Shown here one piece after another: positions 32,634 through 43,284 of a stretch of 64,000 nucleotides of DNA. Source of the stretch: Whalleya microplaca (Eukaryota > Ascomycota > Sordariomycetes > Xylariales > Xylariaceae); the NCBI GenBank assembly GCA_022497155.1, contig MU385744.1, forward strand, positions 202,198-266,197, in the 5' to 3' direction. The position numbers and the translations under genes are program-made. Position 1 is the first letter of the stretch. Each line of letters begins with the position of its first letter. Below the pieces are notes generated by a model. It made no database searches and had not been told where the DNA came from. It saw only the letters and a program-made list of their open reading frames with translations.

Positions 32634-33458
32634 CTAGGAACTTGGTATCTCCATACGCTCTAACGCCTTTCTAGCCCTATCACGTACGTTTCCTCTAGTA
32701 CGGTCAATGAGTGTTCTCAACCGCCCTTCCCAAAACGACCATCGACCCGGCGTCATAGTCTTTCCGGACTTCCACAAGTCATTACGGCGCTCTAGACCCC
32801 AGCTCTCCTCGCTCTTAGCGGCGCCCTCCTTAAACCGATCGCAAGCGATTATAAGCCACTCCGCAGCACCCGATATCTCGAACTTAAGCACTGCGACGTC
32901 TGCGATCTCCTGCTCGAGAGCGTCGGCTACGCACTCGTACCCCCAATCAATGGTCATGCCACCAAGGCCCGCGACTGCCAAGCGAGCCTCCACATTCGCC
33001 TTTCTGGAGTGGAGAGCAAACAAGCTGCCTCTTTCCGAGGGAGACTTAGCCTTAGCGACAGAGGTGCGCCAATCGCTGGCCCGGTACATGTCCGCCCAGT
33101 GGTGACCGAAGCCAGGGAGTCCTCGCCAGAGTTCTCCATGGGCCGGTAGGTTTTGCTTCTCAACGTGTGACATATTCGGTTTCGGGAGGTCCTCGATAGC
33201 TTGGAGGAGTGCGACTAGACACTCGGTACGTATCTCAGGTATTTCCATAAGTGCATCGCCTAGGAAAGCCCAGAGTCGTGCGAGGTCTTCGTTGGGGTTG
33301 TTTGCGCGCTCTGTGGGCCTCGTGATAGCGTGCGCTGCTTCGTTGGCTGTGGTCCTAATTCGAAGATAATTCTTCATGGCTTGAGCTTCCTCGGGGTGCA
33401 CGCCATCTTTTGTGTCACCATCGGGTGCTAGTTTGGCTGAGAACCACGCATTCGACAT
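32634..33458 (-). CDS. DUF3632-like fungal protein
   Basis: This is a 274-aa intronless protein starting at the ATG at 33458 (MSNAWFSAKL); the open frame extends further upstream only through non-ATG codons. It is mostly helical with conserved-looking tryptophans: LARLWAFLGDALMEIPE, LWRGLPGFGHHWADMYRA and WSFWEGRLRTLI. The W-rich layout and length match the fungal-specific DUF3632 family, whose function is undescribed. There is no signal peptide or membrane segment. In these fungi such genes are often accessory and expanded, and its place at the edge of the AT-rich zone agrees. The family assignment is by pattern alone. Confidence 0.6.
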   Translation of the reverse strand: MSNAWFSAKLAPDGDTKDGVHPEEAQAMKNYLRIRTTANEAAHAITRPTERANNPNEDLARLWAFLGDALMEIPEIRTECLVALLQAIEDLPKPNMSHVEKQNLPAHGELWRGLPGFGHHWADMYRASDWRTSVAKAKSPSERGSLFALHSRKANVEARLAVAGLGGMTIDWGYECVADALEQEIADVAVLKFEISGAAEWLIIACDRFKEGAAKSEESWGLERRNDLWKSGKTMTPGRWSFWEGRLRTLIDRTRGNVRDRARKALERMEIPSS

Positions 33459-34514
33459 GGTGAAAGGGCTTCTAAGAGGTAAGTATCGAAATGTTTCGAA
33501 GAATCCCAAACGAAGTGGTTTAACTGCAACTGGGAAGGTTGAAGCTGAGAGAGGTGTGACTCGAGGGTTGATATATGGGATAACTGGATTACGTAATCCA
33601 AGGAACCACAGCTTTCAAGGAAAGAGAATTAGAAGAACTAGCATTGTTCACAATACGTTATGTTTATTATAACTATATATATTGCTAAATAAATGGAAGC
33701 TCTTTTGGCCCTCGCACACTAGACTGATCTATTCGTATGTATGTATCACCAGGTCCCAAAACGACATCACTTACCTATCGCCTTAGTGAGGAGGCAAATC
33801 TTGATCTATAATAGGCAATGCAACCACCACCTATTCTTGGAGGAGACTATGGCATCAGGTCCTATTTCGGTGTTATTATTCACTCCGTTAGCTTACACAT
33901 TCCCGGCTGTAAGCCTTCAAACACAGACCTTAGCCTACACTTGACAGAAGGTGACATACTTTCAGATCTATATTTTCAATATTTGATAACCTACAATAAG
34001 GCTAGCTGTAGCTATCGTTGATTACAGTAGCGCTTATCACCGGTGAGTTCTCACTTTTTCTTGTTTTCCACATCTGCTCGGAAGCCACATGATTGAGTGG
34101 TTGAACACAGACTGTTCCACCTGAGACAGTTACAATAGTAATAGCACAAGTACACGGAAAAATATCTGCAAACATACTGACCGCTCTTGTAGGCGCAGCA
34201 TATATAGTTCCACGAAATGTATTTATAGCATGAAAGGATTCTCTGAGCATGTCGATTTTCTTGTAAGCTACAGTCTCATGGATCATCAGCTTTGCACTAT
34301 TATGCGGTTCCTCCAGTCATCCATGCAAGCCCACGGTTGCCAGAGACAGGAGGAATATCAAATTAAGTTCTATAAGAACGTAGCAAATCTCCGAGGATGA
34401 TCGGTGATCTCTCCATCGGATGCTCAAACAATTCGATTTACTCAAACACCGCATACCCATCAATAGAATTACTGTCCTGGCATTTGAGCCCTTTTATATC
34501 CTTCGGCCGTCACT
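33459..34514. other. AT-rich intergenic, no gene seen
   Basis: This is 1 kb of AT-rich DNA. The plus-strand RNase gene begins at its right edge, with a TTTATATCC element at about 34493-34501, unusually near the ATG. Confidence 0.35.
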
Positions 34515-35280
34515 ATGAAGGTTTCTTTCACCTCCGTACTCTACTTTCTGGGAGCCGTGAATGCGCTTCCAGCGTTCGAAATCGATGCCCGGCAAGTGTC
34601 AAACAAACCTATCACTGTATGATATGATGTAGCACTTGACGTGCTATGAAACTAAAAGTCACTCGTACTGATAATCATCCTCAAACTCCAGCTAAAGAAT
34701 GGACCTGACCCGAACGACAACCTTCAATGTGGTTTGTAATCTAACCAATCCGACATTCAAACAACACAGGTGGATATTTACATGGCAATTAGGGGACAAT
34801 GAATACAGTGGCCGCGATATTTACTTGGCAGCACAATATGGTATCAACCTCGCCTTAGTTGGCGAGACACGAGGAAGTAAGCTTTCCTTTGATGAGAACA
34901 TCATACAACCCTTTTATTATACGTGCCTGAGCACATTTTCCTACGCTGGCCTCCATCGGTTGTTATATCTGGAAGCTACTCCATAGACTTACTCCTATTT
35001 AGGAAACAAGTACCCGCATACCTTCGACCATGACTCCTCCAAGGGCAACACGTTGAAATTTCCCAAGGAGTGCCCCGAGAACGATGATGCCCGCAAGGAA
35101 TACCCTCTTCAGGTCAATGGCCGATATGACGGTGGCAAGAACAATGTGAAGCAGGGCGATGAGCGCGTCGTCTATTTTCATAAGGATGACGAGACTGACA
35201 TTGAGGGACATGCTCTCGTATACTATTGTGGTATCATGACACATGTTGGTGCTCCTGCTGGTGGATTCAAGTTGTGTTAG
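34515..35280 (+). CDS. secreted guanyl-type ribonuclease, N1/T1 family
   Basis: This 167-aa preprotein becomes visible only after removing three introns: 34617-34691, 34732-34792 and 34877-35002. The exons are 34515-34616, 34692-34731, 34793-34876 and 35003-35280. It has a signal peptide (about 1-18). The mature enzyme shows the family order CG...Y...DI..A...G, then YPH (His81), EYPL (Glu108), ERVVY (Arg130) and THVGA (His156), ending in Cys167. These correspond in order to the catalytic His/Glu/Arg/His of RNase T1. Cysteines at 47, 99, 151 and 167 could form the usual disulphides. It would cut extracellular single-stranded RNA after guanine. The same fold includes fungal ribotoxins, but this protein lacks an obvious long basic loop insertion, so a plain RNase is the safer call. 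It lies in an AT-rich accessory zone next to a decayed HET gene. Confidence 0.83.
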
Positions 35281-36507
35281 GATTGAGGGATAGATATACA
35301 TTAAGAAGATGCTGTTGCTATTCTAGAAGCACTGGACGGATTTCTTTTTGGATTCGTATGATTTATGCTCGATGTGGGCAGCCTGTATCTTTCTTTACTC
35401 CTTCATCTTATATTCCTTCATTCTCTTATCTTCTTACTATTGCTACTATGACTTGAGTTGAAAGTATCCTTATTTAGAATAAAGTTTAAATTATTTTCAA
35501 TCTTATAAGTTGAGCTATTACTATATGAAAGCGCAAGCTGCTTATGTAGGTCCATGTATTCTTTAAGATGTTTGAATATTGTAGTTTTGACTCATTATAT
35601 CTTTGTTCATTTACGACTTGAGAAATGACTATATCAAACAAATGACCTTGTCATATATATATGGCTGATATAGGCGTTGTGAGAACCACCGAGGCGAAGC
35701 TTACTGATGTAACAATGAAGGCCAAAAGGATAAAAGAGACTAGCTACAACAGGGAGTCATAGAAAAATGCATCATACACTAGCGCGAGTAGTAAACCTTT
35801 CGCGATCCATAGTCGCTGCCGACCTAGACTAGTCTTAGTTAATCTGGATGCCATATCTAGCACCAGTCCTGTAACAGCTGTACTTTTGACTAGGCCCAGA
35901 CGTATTATTGATTTGAGCAATATTGTTTAGTCAGTCCCAAACGGATCCTCCTATCTAGAATCGGGTTTAGCCAAACGCTGTTCGGTGCTGTACTTGTGTG
36001 TATTAATGGGCTGATTAATCCACAGCTTTGAATTGGTCACCGGGAATTATGGATTTGGGTTGATGTTGTCAACATCGAGCCAAATGTTGAAAGGATTTCA
36101 CAATATCACAGAATATATAAGGCGCTATAGCTGACTTTGTAATAGGTCGCTTTTATGACAGAAGGAAAGCGCTGTTTATCTCATATAGGGAATCTATAGT
36201 CACGCAGCTATGCAACTGAAGTTCAACTATTCAGTCGAAGTCAATATCTCGCTTAGAAATTGGTTTCCATTATTCAGCTAGCGATAATATGATGTCCTTT
36301 TATTATAGGGCAATCGTGCAGCAGTCAGCAGCATCCTAGTATTTCTTGATACCAGCTGATAAATGCATTGTCAGGGGGGTGAGCTAGCATCGAGGAGCCA
36401 AAGAAAAGATGTGACGAGTCTGCTTCCATACACCAAATAACCAGGTACAGCTTTTCGAGGATTGTGTGAAAAGTTGCAAGTTGTCTTTCAAAGTGGAATC
36501 GTGATAA
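35281..36507. other. AT-rich intergenic, no gene seen
   Basis: This is 1.2 kb of AT- and TA-rich DNA without a supported gene. Its composition is consistent with old repeat-induced point mutation, but no parent element is recognisable. Confidence 0.35.
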
Positions 36508-38934
36508 TGTCTGTTCAAGATTGCAACCCGGACTTGTTGTACTTCTCGGCTATACAGACAGGCCTTGTCGTGACGACCCAACAATGCCCAGAGCGGCCAT
36601 ATGTTTCTTTACCGCTTAACATTGCCAATAGCACTGTGGCTTCGGACTTCCCAATAAACAAGTCAACCATTGCTCAAGGCCTAAGCGTTCGCCGCATTGT
36701 CTTCACTACAGTATCGCATGACCAAGGCTTTAGTGAAAATGAAGATCGTGATGGTGGGACTTATCGGGGTACATTTACCTGGGTGAGTCGTTGCCAAACA
36801 CTAGGAAACTACTTGAACGAGCGATTGTCTATCCATCCATTTCAATCAAACGACCTGCCAAGAACTATGTTGTGGCTTTTGAGTGCGGTAGCTAATACTT
36901 GTATCATCCAAAGTTTGAAGCGCGCGTTATAACACCTTCAGGTTATGACCGTGTGCTATCGCGTCGACATATTCAACATAATGTACTGACCCGATATGAC
37001 TTCAAGACCCACGTCAATACGTGGGATTATTCTGAGCAGCGTGATGTCGATGACAATCCTGAAGATATGGGCTTATCTTTGCACCGTTGGATGGACGTTA
37101 TCCGTCTCGGTGATACTATCCAGATCATCCACAAAGCACATTTTCCTCAATGGGCCAACTTTGTGCAGGAAGCAAAGATCGAAGTATGGGCGGTACCAAT
37201 CTTGGAACTGCCAGATACTCAAGTCGTGAACCTAGTAGACGACATAGAGCACCATCAGTATCGGCAACTTCACGAGGAAAACCGGGAGATTCGTGTTGTC
37301 GATTTACAGCCTTCAGATGATGAAGAAAAGCCAGTCCAACTTTTGTTAAGACATACAACTTTATCCGGTTGTAAAGTGGATCCGAGGTATGACGCACTCT
37401 CATACTGTTGGGGTGGTGTCGATGAGGACATTCAACCTGTGCAACTAACTTCGGTCAACGACGAGGGAGTCGATATCCAAGGAAGGTCATCACGGCAGAT
37501 ATGGATCCCCGTTAGCCAGAACCTGTTTCTTGCCCTCAAGCGTCTGAGGTACAAAGATTCTCCGAGGACGATCTGGATTGATCAGATTTGTATTAACCAA
37601 GCGGACGCAGTTGAGCGGGCGTCCCAAATTGCACTGATGGGGGATATCTACGCGTCAGCCCAGACAGTATGTGTCTGGCTTGGAGAAAGCGACCGTGCTA
37701 TTGAGAAGGACTCTTTGATAATCAGCACAATTTCCAAGCACTACGAACCGACAAGTCATGATGCCGATAAAACCCCAGCAAGCACACAATTGACTCATGG
37801 GATTATTAAAAATCCCGCCGCGGGGTTTTTCACACTACACCATGATAAAATATTCATTCGGCCCTGGTTTGAGCGAGTATGGGTGCTCCAGGAGGTGTGG
37901 AATGCCTCCAGCATTCAGGTTCTGTGCGGATCACATCAACTGAGATGGGATGAGTTTATGCAGGCACATTATTGCCTCAAGAATCACGGCATATTTGCCT
38001 CCACCATTTCAAGAGTATGGAATGTGCTATTTGATGTGTCCAGAGACGGGGGTGTGATGACACACAAGCCAGAGACAAACAGACTGGATATTCTCAGGGT
38101 GCTCATTGCTGCCCACGAAATGAAAGCGACCGATCCTCGAGACAAAATATTCGCCCTGCTCATATTTGGCAGAGAAACCCAAGATCTGGCAACGTTACCT
38201 GCAGAGATTAGACCGGACTATCATAAAGAGGCCATCGATGTTTATGCCGACTTTACTAGGTGGTGGATTCTGCATTATAGGTCATTACGGATTCTTTCTG
38301 CCGTTCACACGCTCCACGGGCGCACATGGGTTAACGGCCGCGGTGCCTGGCCTTAAGAGGTATTCGAGTTAGCACTCTAGTCTCTCTGGAACGTTATCCA
38401 TTATATGAAGTCCCCACGCGTTCTCAGGATATGCAGAGGGCTTTCTTCCAAGTATTTGATCCTAGTGGTGTCTGGGGTACATGGAATAGCTTCAATTTCA
38501 GAGGCACAATCAACGATAAGCTCGATCTGGATGCCCTAATGGATAAACCAAGGGAGTGGCGAGATTATTACATCACACACTAGAAAGCGGTACCTCCAAG
38601 TGAGAATGGAACAGTTTATAACGAAAGAAAGCGAGACAAGCCAACTTGGCTACCTTGTTTGGGTAAAAGTATATTTCGGACTACAGGCGGACACATTAGT
38701 CTCTATCCTTCAGGGGCAAAACCTGGAGATATAGTTGTTATCCTATATGGAGGAAACGTACCGTACCTAATTCGACCGGCCCCCAAGAAAACCAAGGGAA
38801 AAGTGGGTGGGGAAGACGACCCTAATTTTGAAGAGTATCACTTCGTGGGCGAATGCTTCATTAATAAACTGATGAATGGCGAGGCGTTCTCTTCGAACAA
38901 CTCACCCGAAGAAGAAACATTTTATTTAATATAA
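36508..38934 (+). pseudogene. HET-domain gene, frame-disrupted
   Basis: This is a heterokaryon-incompatibility-type gene. An N-terminal block (VRRIVFTTVSHDQGFSEN ... GTYRGTFTW) joins the next exon by an intron 36783-36913 (GTGAGT, a CTAATAC branch, AAAG). Removing it gives TFTWFEARVITPSG and bypasses an in-frame stop. The HET core follows: YDALSYCWG, IPVSQNLFLALKRLR, TIWIDQICINQ, ASAQTVCVWLGE and RPWFERVWVLQE. The frame ends at 38356 just after LHGRTWVNG. The similarity appears to resume in another frame from about 38335 (L-A-L-R-G...LERYPLYEVPTRSQ) and is then broken by a TAG at about 38579. It resumes in the same frame with the typical C-terminal GDIVVILYGG...YLIRP...FVGECF block, ending at 38934. 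At least one frameshift therefore disrupts the gene. The TAG could lie in a weak intron. HET proteins trigger regulated cell death on non-self contact; this copy is probably inactive or makes a truncated protein. Confidence 0.75.
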
Positions 38935-40005
38935 CCACTTCAAAAGACAGACTGGCAAAAGCTTTTGACTAGCCCAAGCAGATAGTGCATGATCTGTGGA
39001 AAGGCCTTATGAAACACAACATATGGGATACATCCACATACTTTTGGTAATCCTACGTAGTATTGAGTAACTTGTACAGAATCATGGTGAGGCCACCGCA
39101 ACACTTTGCCTTAACCCTGGATACGGGGCTTACATAAAATTTAACTACGGTTATTGGAGCATGGAACTTTCGATGTTATTCAACCCTGATTTGATTCAAG
39201 AAACGAAGCCTGCATTCTAGTTAGGGAGTTACTTTGACAGATCGCTATTTTCCAAGGGTCACATTAAACACAACAGGAGAGCTGGAACACGACATGTTCA
39301 GCCGAGCTACGCGAAGCAAGCTGCATAATTAAGAAAATACTTCAAAAATTCCTTTTGTGATATAAATGCACTAGAGACTAACTGATATCCATCATTGTAA
39401 TGAAACCGACAACAGTTTGTCTCCTGGTTTATTAACAACTAATACTAATGTAAACTACATTTGTTTTTGCTCTTTATTATAAATGTGCCATGTTAAATTT
39501 CTAGTTTTACTCTTTCGATGACATAAAGCATTTTTAATAACCCACCTATCAGAATTTATACGGTATCTTCATACAGGACCTTCAGAAAGTTCACTGCCGA
39601 GATTGGCCCACTCAAGGTCGGGTTAGGGTTAGGGTTAGGTGCAGGTGCTCTACGAATGGGTTGTAAGAGCATTAAAGGAAAGAGCATCGTTAGATAACTA
39701 GAGATAATCATTCTGCATACCAGAAATATCAGGCGCTCGTACATGACATGCTGCTTTGATGGCTCTCATGGGAAGACCTGAAGCTTTTCTTTAACACTTC
39801 TGATGGGAGTGGTGTGGCACTACTAGTGGCAGTGGTGGCTTGGCTGGGGCCAATTGACAGCAGCTGATTGGAAACTCCCCGGCCTTAGCTCTGACCACTT
39901 TGGGGCGCGTCCCGCGTAACTTCAATGAGTTTCTTACTATTAGCTTAGCTATTCATCGTTGAATTGCGCAAGCTAGAAGCCTTACATTAAAGGAGATTCA
40001 TCAGA
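38935..40005. other. intergenic with internal telomere-type array
   Basis: This is 1.1 kb without a gene. It contains the GGGTTA array annotated separately and GTGG-rich sequence at about 39805-39840. The final ~40 bases are the leader of the mitochondrial membrane protein gene. Confidence 0.4.
39620..39640 (+). repeat. interstitial telomeric repeat (GGGTTA)3
   Basis: Three perfect GGGTTA units followed by GGT form a 21-base array of the canonical filamentous-fungal telomere repeat, far from any visible chromosome end. It could be a healed break, a former subtelomere junction or chance. Confidence 0.8.
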
Positions 40006-40904
40006 ATGTTGTCCCTCAATGTCCTTAGAAGATCTCAATTGAGCCCTTTGAGACGTCATATCATCAATGCCCGAAGTGCAGCATACCATCTTTCACCTCT
40101 CTCACTTGGCCAGAGCCTCCGGCTCTCAAACTTGAGATTCGAAACGACTTCAACCAAGGGGAAGACTCAAGCCGCGCCGCAACCGCCACCTCCGCCACCT
40201 AGAAAACTTGGTGAATTGAATCCAATACTGAATAATAAGCCTAACTAATATGAAATAGCCTACCCGGAAAGACTATGTGTATATCATGCTGGAACAGCCC
40301 GAGGCACCTTTTTAGCTTGCCTGAAACTTTCCACCTTGTTCATATTTGTTTTCTTCGGATTTGTCGTTACCCCTGCCTATTACAATGAAGGAGGACTGTC
40401 GTTGACGGTGTTAAGAAGTGAGTGAAAATAAATAATACGATGGGCTTCCGTCGTCATATTAATATATGCGCCCATTCGTGTTTCGTTAGTTGCTAATACA
40501 TCGCAGCAACGCTTGCAGCTATAGTACCGATGGTGTTCGTGGCTTATGCCACCTCCCCGTTCGTAGCCTTCATTCACCTTCGCTTGCCCCCATTTGCGAG
40601 GCAGTCAGAAGATATGCTTCGACGATTCGTGAAGAGTATCCCGCCTCAGACAGAACTAGATATTACTACTATGAGCTTCATCGCTAAACCGCGAACGAGC
40701 AAAGTAATGCTTTCAGAACTCAAGCCAGTGAACAGACGATTTGGTATTGTCAACTTGGCTAGAGATACGACAGCCGAAAATGCCACAAGGGAATGGTACA
40801 GGTTCCGTGCTGTTGGCAACTTTAACGTCCAAATGAACACGGCTCCACGAGTTCCATGGGCATGGGACAACATCATGACTATCATTACGAAACAGCAGAC
40901 ATGA
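40006..40904 (+). CDS. conserved fungal mitochondrial membrane protein
   Basis: The product is 253 aa from exons 40006-40210, 40259-40417 and 40507-40904. The 48-base intron 40211-40258 (GTGAAT...CTAACTAAT...AAATAG) contains the in-frame TAA that otherwise seems to truncate the gene; removing it yields PRKLAYPERLCVYHAGTARG. The N terminus, MLSLNVLRRSQLSPLRRH, is a strong mitochondrial presequence, followed by a proline run. Two hydrophobic segments lie at about 96-116 (LSTLFIFVFFGFVVTPAYY) and 129-148 (AIVPMVFVAYATSPFVAFIH). A basic matrix-type domain ends with WYRFRAVGNFNV. I recognise the pattern as an uncharacterised family conserved in filamentous ascomycetes, loosely like the TMEM70/TMEM186 mitochondrial group. 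The function, possibly respiratory complex assembly, is not established. Confidence 0.78.
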
Positions 40905-41213
40905 TAATGAAATGAGAAAACACATTATCTTCAAACATGGAGCCCTAAGAGATGAAGAAGTGCCTTATCAGGCCCATCACCATACCAAGGACGATAATAG
41001 CTGGTAGACTGAGGCTGCACCAACTTCCCGACGCAGTGAGTGGGAGTTATGACCGCTCACTAATCACATTCATCGAAATAGTTGAATTGCTCGAGCCTAT
41101 ACATGGCTGCACACATCAATTCCACAACCGCAACATTCAACTTTACAAAGTAGGGTTGACCTGTGTTATGGCGCAATACGCTGGAAAGTTATGATTCCAT
41201 AACAGGTCACTAA

Positions 41214-41543
41214 CCCAAGCACTCGATAAAACGATACATCCGCGATGGAGGTTATTATGAATACTTCGAGGTAGAACGCGAAGTTGAACCTCGGGTCTGG
41301 AGGTATCTATACTATGAACAGGCTGACGAGAAAACGTCGAGGACTATCGCAGTCTTCGACGACCATACAATCTCCCAAGAGGCACATAAGTATACACGCT
41401 TGAGACTTGAAGGCCTATGGCGACCGGCTGGTGAGCGGCTCTCAACAGCTGCGAATTGGAGAAAGAGGGGCAGCGAGGGGCACATTGGGGTTGGATTTGG
41501 AGCTGGGCGATGTCGCCGCTGCCCCTCTTTTTTATACCTATAG
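41214..41543 (+). other. orphan stop-free stretch, possible exon or gene remnant
   Basis: A 109-codon open stretch has protein-like composition (aromatic and charged, e.g. YIRDGGYYEYFEVERE and RLRLEGLWRPAGERL) but no ATG. If coding, it must be a downstream exon; the region 40950-41213 has candidate exons and GTGAGT/AG signals, but I could not build a continuous model. The stretch ends across a perfect 14-base inverted repeat. It may be the tail of a decayed gene. Confidence 0.3.
41462..41530. repeat. 14-bp perfect inverted repeat
   Basis: AAAGAGGGGCAGCG at 41462-41475 is matched by its exact reverse complement CGCTGCCCCTCTTT at 41517-41530, separated by 41 bases. It could be a transcript hairpin, a terminator-like structure or the ends of a tiny inverted-repeat element. 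No flanking target duplication was evident. Confidence 0.7.
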
Positions 41544-41720
41544 TCTGATAGTGAATAAATTGTCTCTGTACTATCGGATATAGCAGCAAACTTTCTTCAG
41601 TAGGTGAAGAGCTTGATGAGGCCTAAAGTCTTAGGAATGCATCATGTGTTCCGACGGCTCAGCTTCCATGTCTCACCTCTGCACACTATAAGTAGCGTTT
41701 ACTCTATTCTCCGGTGCACA

Positions 41721-43284
41721 ATGGCAACGCAAAGCGGTCGATCCTATAATGTACGTAGCCTTGTAGCTCCGAGCTCTTAGAATGAACCACAATGCTGACT
41801 CTATATTCTCCTAGGACGCCATTGACGCGCTCAACTCTCTCCAGACGCCCTATGCTATCATAGAGGCCCGCCGTAAGGCCGGCATACGACCCGATGCCTC
41901 CTCCATTGCCGAGATGCAGGTGTACCTGCGGCGCATTGGTTACACGCCGGCCGACCTCGATCGATTGAACATTCTGCATGTTGCAGGGACCAAAGGGAAG
42001 GGAAGCACATGCGCATTTGCAGCATCTATACTTTCTCACTATCAGAAGGCCCATGGCGTCCCACGCAAGATTGGTCTATTCACTAGTCCGCACTTGATTG
42101 CGGTTCGGGAGCGGATCAGGATCAACGGCAACTCTATAAGCGAGGACGTCTTTGCGCGCTATTTCTTCGAAGTATGGGATAAGCTCGGGAGGGCAGAGGA
42201 GAGCGAAGGCCAGGCGGTTATAGATCAGCGGCTCGGCATACCTATGTCTCCAAGGCCTATCTACTCCCGTTATTTAACTCTCATGAGTTATCATGTCTAC
42301 CTACAGGAGGGTGTGGATGCCGCCGTGTATGAGACGGGCATTGGTGGCGAGTTCGATGCGACGAATATCGTAGAGCGCCCCGTTGCATCGGGCATCAGCA
42401 GCCTTGGCATTGATCATGTCTTTGCGCTCGGAAAGACGATAGACAAAATCGCCTGGCATAAGGCTGGAATCATGAAGCTTGGCAGTGCTGCTTTCACCAT
42501 AGACCAGGTGCCCGAGGCTGCCAGGGTGCTTCAGGAGAGAGCGGGGGAAAAGGGCGTTCCCCTAAAGGTCTTGGCCATCGACCCCCGACTAAAAGGTGTT
42601 AACATTCGACCGGATGCGATCTTTCAGAAGAAGAACGCAAGCCTAGGAATAGCACTAGCAGAAACGGCATTACAGAAGCTCGATCCGAGCTTCACACCAG
42701 ATCCATCGTCATTAAGCAAGGAGTTCGTCGACGGCCTCGAACAAGTCGTGTGGAGAGGACGATGCGAAGTCAAGGTCGAAGGACCGATCCACTGGCACCT
42801 AGACGGCGCGCACACCATCGACAGCCTGAAGATGGCGACCCGGTGGTTCGCAGGCGAGTGCGCGCAAAAGTCCGGCCCGAAGGCCCTGGTCTTCAACCAG
42901 CAGGGCCGGAACGAGGCCGTCGACTTCCTCGAGATGATGCTCACGACGCTCAAGGCCCAGGGCCAGAGCCCCTTCGCCCACGTCGTCTTCTGCACCAACG
43001 TCACGTACGCCTCCACGGGCTACAAGCGCGACTTCGTCAACCACCAGCACGACCCTGAGGTCATCAAGGCCCTCACGGCCCAGCGCGCCTTCGCGGACAG
43101 GTGGGCCCAGCTGGACCCCGACGCCGAGGTCGCCGTCGTGCCTACGATCGAGGACGCGCTGAACCGCGTTAGGGGCCTCGGCGCGTCGCTGGTCGAGGGC
43201 CAGACCGTGCAGGCGCTTGTGACGGGGAGTCTACATCTAGTCGGTGGGGCGCTGGGGATATTAGAGGGAGCGGATGCGCTGTGA
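41721..43284 (+). CDS. folylpolyglutamate synthase, paralogue 1
   Basis: The product is 499 aa from exons 41721-41750 (10 codons) and 41815-43284. The intron 41751-41814 runs GTACGT...CCTAG. It adds glutamates to reduced folates, retaining them in the cell and improving them as cofactors for methionine and nucleotide synthesis (the role of yeast MET7 and Neurospora met-6). Key motifs are the ATP P-loop HVAGTKGKGSTCAF, TSPHLIAVRERIRING, YETGIGGEFDATNI (Mur-ligase-type metal site), LGIDHVFALGKTIDKIAWHKAGI, and C-terminal HLDGAHTIDSLK and VTGSLHLVGGAL. The set is complete. There is no mitochondrial leader, so it is probably cytosolic. A diverged paralogue follows 950 bases downstream on the same strand. 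Confidence 0.93.

Noticed and set aside
36893..36895. Stop codon between the two halves of the HET gene
   Set aside because: It is removed by the intron 36783-36913 (GTGAGT...AAAG), which joins GTFTW to FEARV; the real disruption is further downstream.
40246..40248. In-frame TAA suggesting the 40.0-kb gene is a pseudogene
   Set aside because: It lies inside a 48-base intron with GTGAAT donor, CTAACTAAT branch and TAG acceptor; splicing restores a continuous family-like sequence.
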